Assembly: GCF_019219825.1 (NCBI RefSeq)
Contig: NZ_JAHUXH010000003.1
Location: 62,001-126,000, forward strand
Source of the DNA: Streptomyces sp. TRM70350
GTDB lineage: Bacteria; Actinomycetota; Actinomycetes; Streptomycetales; Streptomycetaceae
Length of the DNA: 64,000 nucleotides
Reading direction: 5' to 3'
Shown here: positions 60,430 through 64,000 of the stretch, piece by piece
How the letters are laid out: each line of letters begins with the position of its first letter
Position numbering within the stretch: position 1 is the first letter of the stretch
Notes under the pieces: generated by a model
Seen by the model: only the letters and a program-made list of their open reading frames with translations
Database searches by the model: none
Told to the model about the DNA's origin: nothing
Made by a program: the position numbers and the translations under genes

Positions 60430-61827
60430 CTATATGAAGAGGGACAGCAGGAGGACGATCGCGCCCGCGACCACCGAGATGATCGTCTCCATCACGGACC
60501 AGGTCTTGATCGTCTGGCCGACGGTCAGCCCGAAGTACTCCTTCACCAGCCAGAATCCGGCGTCGTTGACATGGCTGAAGAAGAGCGAACCGGCGCCGAT
60601 GGCCAGCACCAGCAGAGCGGTCTCACCGGTCGACATGCCGACCGCGAGCGGCGCGACCAGACCGGCCGCCGAGACCGTCGCCACGGTCGCCGAACCGGTC
60701 GCCAGCCGGATCGCCACCGCGATCAGCCAGGCCAGCAGCAGGGTCGGTATCGACCAGTCCTCGGAGATGTCCAGGACCATCTGGCCCACCCCGGTGTCGA
60801 TCAGCGTCTGCTTGAAGCCGCCGCCCGCGCCGACGATCAGCAGGATGCCCGCGATGGGCGCGAGCCCCTTCTCCACCAGCCCGGAGACGCGCTCCTTGGC
60901 GAACCCGGCGGGGCGCAGCAGCGTGAAGATGCCCAGGAGGACGGAGGCGAGCAGGGCGATCATCGGGGAGCCGATGACGTCGAAGACCCGCTGAACAGTG
61001 TTCTCCGGGTTGTCGATGACGATGTCGACCAGCGCCTTGGACAGCATCAGGATGACCGGCAGCATGATCGTGATCAGCGTGGCGCCGAACCCGGGACGCT
61101 TCTGAAGCTCTTCGGAGGTGCGCTTGGGGATCATGCGCTCGGGGGCCGGGACGTCCACCCAGCGGGCCGCGTACTTGGAGAACAGCGGGCCGGCGATGAT
61201 CACCGTCGGGATGGCGACCAGCACGCCGAGGGCCAGTGTCACCCCGAGGTCGGCCTTGACCGCGTCGATGGCGACCAGCGGGCCGGGGTGCGGCGGGACC
61301 AGGCCGTGCATCGCGGACAGACCGGCGAGCGCGGGGATGCCGATGCGCATCAGGGAGTAGTTGCCGCGCTTGGCGACCATCAGCACGACCGGGATCAGCA
61401 GCACGACGCCGACCTCGAAGAACAGCGGCAGACCGATCACCGAGGCGATCAGCACCATCGCCCAGGGCATCGAGCGCCCGCCTGCCTTGACGAGGATGGT
61501 GTCGACGACCTGGTCGGCGCCGCCGGAGTCGGCGAGCATCTTGCCGAGGATCGCGCCCAGCGCGATCAGCACGCCGACGCCGGCGACCGTGGAGCCGAGT
61601 CCGGCGGTGAAGCTGGTGATGGCCTTGTCGAGGGGCGCCCCCGCGAAGGCTCCCAGCGCCAGTGACCCGATGGTCAGCGCCAGGAAGGCGTGCAGCTTGA
61701 ACTTGGTGATGAGCAGCACGATGGCGGCGATGCCCGCCAGTACCGCGATGCCCAGTTGAGCGTGTCCCGCCGAGGTGATCGGCCCGACGGGGTCCGCCGC
61801 CAGCATCTCGACGCTGAGTCTGGTCAC
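60430..61827 (-). CDS. gntP: Gluconate permease, GntP family
   Basis: A 465-residue, ~12-span transporter from GTG 61827, with AAGGGA upstream. Family signatures include FAGAPLDKAITSFTAGLGSTVAGVGVLIALGAILGKMLADSGGADQVVDTIL, ALAGLSAMHGLVPPHPGPLVA and FFSHVNDAGFWLVKEYFGLTVGQTIKTWS. It takes up gluconate with protons. It is 35 nt downstream of the kinase gene in one operon, with the GntR gene divergent, so it is expected to be induced by gluconate. Confidence 0.95.
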   Translation of the reverse strand: MTRLSVEMLAADPVGPITSAGHAQLGIAVLAGIAAIVLLITKFKLHAFLALTIGSLALGAFAGAPLDKAITSFTAGLGSTVAGVGVLIALGAILGKMLADSGGADQVVDTILVKAGGRSMPWAMVLIASVIGLPLFFEVGVVLLIPVVLMVAKRGNYSLMRIGIPALAGLSAMHGLVPPHPGPLVAIDAVKADLGVTLALGVLVAIPTVIIAGPLFSKYAARWVDVPAPERMIPKRTSEELQKRPGFGATLITIMLPVILMLSKALVDIVIDNPENTVQRVFDVIGSPMIALLASVLLGIFTLLRPAGFAKERVSGLVEKGLAPIAGILLIVGAGGGFKQTLIDTGVGQMVLDISEDWSIPTLLLAWLIAVAIRLATGSATVATVSAAGLVAPLAVGMSTGETALLVLAIGAGSLFFSHVNDAGFWLVKEYFGLTVGQTIKTWSVMETIISVVAGAIVLLLSLFI

Positions 61828-61862
61828 GGGGTTCCCTTGCAGATACGGGGATGGGGGAGGGG

Positions 61863-62390
61863 TTACGGCGCCGAGGGCGACGTGGAGTCGAGGGCGTCCA
61901 GCGCGGCCACCGCGCGTGCGGTGATCTCCTCCGGCGTGCCGGTGATGTCGACCGCCACTCCGGCCTCGTCCGCCTGGAGCGGCTGCAGCGTGGCGAACTG
62001 CGAGTCCAGCAGCGCGGTCGGCATGAAGTGGCCCTGCCGCTGCGCCATCCGGCTCTCGATGAGCTCCCGGTCGCCCGCGAGGTGCACGAACACGATCCCG
62101 GGTGCGGCGGCCCTGAGCCGGTCGCGGTACGACCGCTTCAGCGCCGAGCTGCTGACCACCCCGCCCAGTCCGGTCCGCTCGTGGGCCCAGGCGCCGATGG
62201 CGTCCAGCCACGGCCACCGGTCCTCGTCGTCGAGCGGGATCCCGGCCGACATCTTGGCGATGTTGGCCTGCGGGTGGAAGTCGTCGCCCTCCGCGTAGGG
62301 GGCGCCGAGCCGGGCGGCGAGCAGCGGACCGATCGTGCTCTTGCCCGTGCCCGAGACGCCCATCACCACGACGACGTGGGGGGTACGCAT
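61863..62390 (-). CDS. gntK: Gluconokinase
   Basis: A 175-residue enzyme of the GntK/IdnK type from ATG 62390. The P-loop is GVSGTGKST (11-19), and YAEGDDFHPQANIAKMSAGIPLDDEDRWPWL and SSSALKRSYRDRLR are family signatures. QRQGHFMPTALLDSQFATLQPL is the C-terminal motif. It phosphorylates gluconate to 6-phosphogluconate for the pentose phosphate pathway. It is the first gene of the operon and faces the gntR gene across 141 nt. Confidence 0.96.
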   Translation of the reverse strand: MRTPHVVVVMGVSGTGKSTIGPLLAARLGAPYAEGDDFHPQANIAKMSAGIPLDDEDRWPWLDAIGAWAHERTGLGGVVSSSALKRSYRDRLRAAAPGIVFVHLAGDRELIESRMAQRQGHFMPTALLDSQFATLQPLQADEAGVAVDITGTPEEITARAVAALDALDSTSPSAP

Positions 62391-62531
62391 GACTGCCTCG
62401 CTGTCTTCCTCGACATACGACGTCGCTTCCGACGTCGGCCAAATGAAACCTTTTAGGTACGACGAATTCAAGACTCTGTGATGAATAAGTCTGACTTTTT
62501 GTGTCCGTGATCCACCCCGTACGCTGTGTGC
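62391..62531. promoter_or_regulatory. Divergent promoter region of gntK-gntP and gntR
   Basis: This 141-nt region is A/T-rich in its middle (AAATGAAACCTTTTAGGT; GACTTTTTGTG). AGACT/AGTCT arms 12 nt apart near 62475 and an ACGACGTCG/CGACGTCG pair near 62420 are candidate GntR sites. I could not decide between them. Confidence 0.5.
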
Positions 62532-63233
62532 ATGAGCACGATGGGCCGGGGGCTGCACGGCCGTGTACTGGACACCCTCGGCCCCGAGATCACGGCGGGC
62601 GAGTACCCCCCGGGCAGCGTGTTGCGCACGGACGAACTGGCGCAGCGTTTCGACGTGTCGCGCTCCGTGATGCGCGAGGCGGTGCGGGTGCTGGAGTCGA
62701 TGCACCTGGTCGAGTCCCGCCGCCGGGTCGGCGTGACGGTCCTTCCGCAGTCCGAGTGGAACGTCTACGACCCGCAGGTCATCCGCTGGCGGCTGGCCGG
62801 CGCCGACCGCCCGCGGCAGCTGCGCTCACTCACGGTGCTGCGCTCGGCCGTCGAGCCGGTCGCCGCGGGGCTCGCCGCGAAGAACGCCACGGCCGAGCAG
62901 TGCGCGGAACTCACCGAGTGCGCCCTGGGCATGGTCGCCAACTCCCGTGGACACCAGCTGGAGGGCTACCTCTTCCACGACGTGGCCTTCCACCGGGTGA
63001 TCCTCAACGCCTCCGGCAACGAGATGTTCGCCCGCCTCGGTGACGTCGTCGCCGAGGTCCTCGCGGGCCGCACCCATCACGACGTGATGTTCGAGGACCC
63101 CGACCCGGCCGCCGTCACCCTGCACGTCCAGGTCGCGGAGGCCGTACGCGAGCGCGACGCGGAGCGCGCGGAACGGCTGATCCGGGAGATCACGATCGGC
63201 GCGCTGCAGGAACTGGACATCCTGGCGCCGTAG
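62532..63233 (+). CDS. gntR: GntR-family (FadR/FCD subfamily) regulator of gluconate genes
   Basis: A 233-residue protein from ATG 62532. The winged helix is ITAGEYPPGSVLRTDELAQRFDVSRSVMREAVRVLESMHLVESRRRVGV (~20-68). The FCD ligand domain follows (SLTVLRSAVEPVAAGLAAKNATAEQC; FHDVAFHRVILNASGNEMFARLGDVV). It diverges from gntK and should release the operon when it binds gluconate or 6-phosphogluconate. Confidence 0.93.
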   Translation: MSTMGRGLHGRVLDTLGPEITAGEYPPGSVLRTDELAQRFDVSRSVMREAVRVLESMHLVESRRRVGVTVLPQSEWNVYDPQVIRWRLAGADRPRQLRSLTVLRSAVEPVAAGLAAKNATAEQCAELTECALGMVANSRGHQLEGYLFHDVAFHRVILNASGNEMFARLGDVVAEVLAGRTHHDVMFEDPDPAAVTLHVQVAEAVRERDAERAERLIREITIGALQELDILAP

Positions 63234-63238
63234 CGGCC

Positions 63239-63661
63239 CTACGCCAGGAACTCCCCGTCGACGTACACCCACGCCCCGTCGACCCGCTCGAACCGGCTGC
63301 GCTCGTGCAGCGCACCTCCCCTGAAGGACGCCCGGAACGTCACCGTCCCCGTGCTGTGGAACGCGGACCCCTCGGTCGTGCCGAGGATCTCCAGTCCCGT
63401 CCAGCGCATCCCGGGGTCCAGATCGAGGTGCGCCGGGCGCGTGCGCGGATGCCAGGTGCGCAGCAGGTACCCCTCGTTGCGCCGGACGAAAGCGCTGTAG
63501 CGCGAGCGCATCAGCGCCTCGGCGGTCGGTGCGGCGGCCGCGGCCCGATGGAATCGGCCACAGCACATGTCGTATGTCTCCGCAAGACCGCACGGGCATT
63601 CCGGGTTGTGCGCCGGGGCGGCGGGGCGTGGGCGGCGGGATCCGCCGGTGCGTCGGGACAT
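63239..63661 (-). CDS. YchJ/UPF0225-like SEC-C metal-binding protein
   Basis: A 140-residue protein from ATG 63661, with GGAG 4 nt upstream (ATG 63670 is possible). CPCGLAETYDMCCGRFH is the SEC-C-like zinc motif. APTAEALMRSRYSAFVRRNEGYLLRTWHPRTRP and the C-terminal FERVDGAWVYVDGEF complete the YchJ pattern. It is a small cytosolic protein of unknown role, and it converges on gntR with 5 nt between stops. Confidence 0.9.
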   Translation of the reverse strand: MSRRTGGSRRPRPAAPAHNPECPCGLAETYDMCCGRFHRAAAAAPTAEALMRSRYSAFVRRNEGYLLRTWHPRTRPAHLDLDPGMRWTGLEILGTTEGSAFHSTGTVTFRASFRGGALHERSRFERVDGAWVYVDGEFLA

Positions 63662-63820
63662 GCGCTCCATTCTGCTGCACCACGGCCTGTGGGTGTTGTG
63701 TGCATCACCTGTCCCGACACGCGCACATCGTGTGCGAGTCGTGTTCGCCGCCCTTCATGGAAACTCCCCCAGGCCTGGCGTGAACCCGCCTTGCTGGGTC
63801 AACACCCCAAGATCGGCGAC

Positions 63821-64000
63821 GTGGAGCGCGAGTTCCGGCTCTACGACCCCGACCGCGACGGCGAGGCCCCGTGCTCCGTGGCCGAGCTGGCGCTGCTGCT
63901 GGAGCGCAAGCTGCGGGCGCTGCCCGACGCGCCCGGCAAGCACGCCTTCGCGGGCGCCGAGGCCACCCCCTTCGGCCGGCGCATCCAGGTCGTGGCCGGT
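63821..64000 (+). CDS. Unrecognised protein, 5' part only (runs off the right edge)
   Basis: An open frame with coding-like third positions is visible from about 63790 to the window end. It reads IGDVEREFRLYDPDRDGEAP then CSVAELALLLERKLRALPDA and ends TPFGRRIQVVAG. GTG 63821 is given as the start, but TTG 63791 or a start further upstream is equally possible; no ribosome site helps. No family was recognised from 60 residues. Confidence 0.4.
   Translation, partial: MEREFRLYDPDRDGEAPCSVAELALLLERKLRALPDAPGKHAFAGAEATPFGRRIQVVAG

Noticed and set aside
1..64000. tRNA, rRNA, insertion sequence, attachment site or replication origin
   Set aside because: No cloverleaf, conserved rRNA segment, transposase, integrase or DnaA-box cluster was recognised by eye; tRNAscan-SE and Infernal would be decisive.

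Overview
The window is a high-GC actinobacterial chromosome segment, almost certainly Streptomyces. The codon third positions are strongly G/C, ribosome sites are of the GGAGG type, and GTG or TTG starts are frequent. The gene order (GDSL lipase, homogentisate dioxygenase, CitMHS transporter, SoxR, gluconate kinase/permease) matches my memory of the S. coelicolor SCO1678-SCO1725 neighbourhood; I could not run a search. Nothing seen is plasmid-, phage- or IS-like. No rRNA, tRNA or CRISPR was recognised.

Layout. 1-2664: a partial AAA ATPase and a secreted glycoside hydrolase. 2708-10788: a left-reading surface-polymer cluster with a flippase/GT-C fusion, polysaccharide deacetylase, two GT2 enzymes, a FemAB/CelD-like acyltransferase and a small membrane protein; the first four overlap by 4-8 nt. 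10964-13372: GDSL lipase facing a PknB-type kinase. 13419-20394: a cell-envelope module under an ECF sigma/anti-sigma pair (DUF4331 protein, TPR membrane protein, His-rich NicO metal transporter). 20521-25864: small protein, CoA transferase, deletion scar, stand-alone type-ISP C-terminal domain, GntR regulator and hmgA. 26041-33056: frameshifted lipoprotein, TetR, molybdopterin oxidoreductase, CitMHS transporter, decayed MFS/AhpD genes and a DUF3574 protein. 33167-43074: ALDH, ADH, MFS, DMT transporter, ArsR, TetR/acyl-CoA dehydrogenase, YiaAB, TetR/MaoC and SoxR. 43370-48271: zinc-ribbon protein, penicillin-acylase-like hydrolase and NamZ-like muramidase. 48476-53774: SDR, acyl-CoA ligase, TetR, ACAD10/11-like dehydrogenase and LvaA-like kinase, probably a 4-hydroxy-acid catabolic set. 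53972-59795: His-rich peptide, two DUF202 proteins, Nudix, DMT transporter, TPR-like protein and a YedY-like Mo enzyme with cytochrome b. 59764-63661: minisatellite, decayed gluconate-type SDR, gntP, gntK, gntR and a YchJ-type protein. A partial gene leaves the right edge.

The strongest new observations are: (1) two identically spaced SigK/ECF19-like promoters in the divergent DUF4331/sigma region, one of which fixes the sigma start codon; (2) a local regulon resembling lva/ACAD11 4-hydroxy-acid catabolism, with a TetR gene in its middle and matching palindromes at both outer ends; (3) a minisatellite whose unit resembles the YxxxK active-site codons of a dying SDR gene. Several other genes show recent decay (22.2-22.5, 26.4, 31.3-32.2 and 60.1-60.4 kb).
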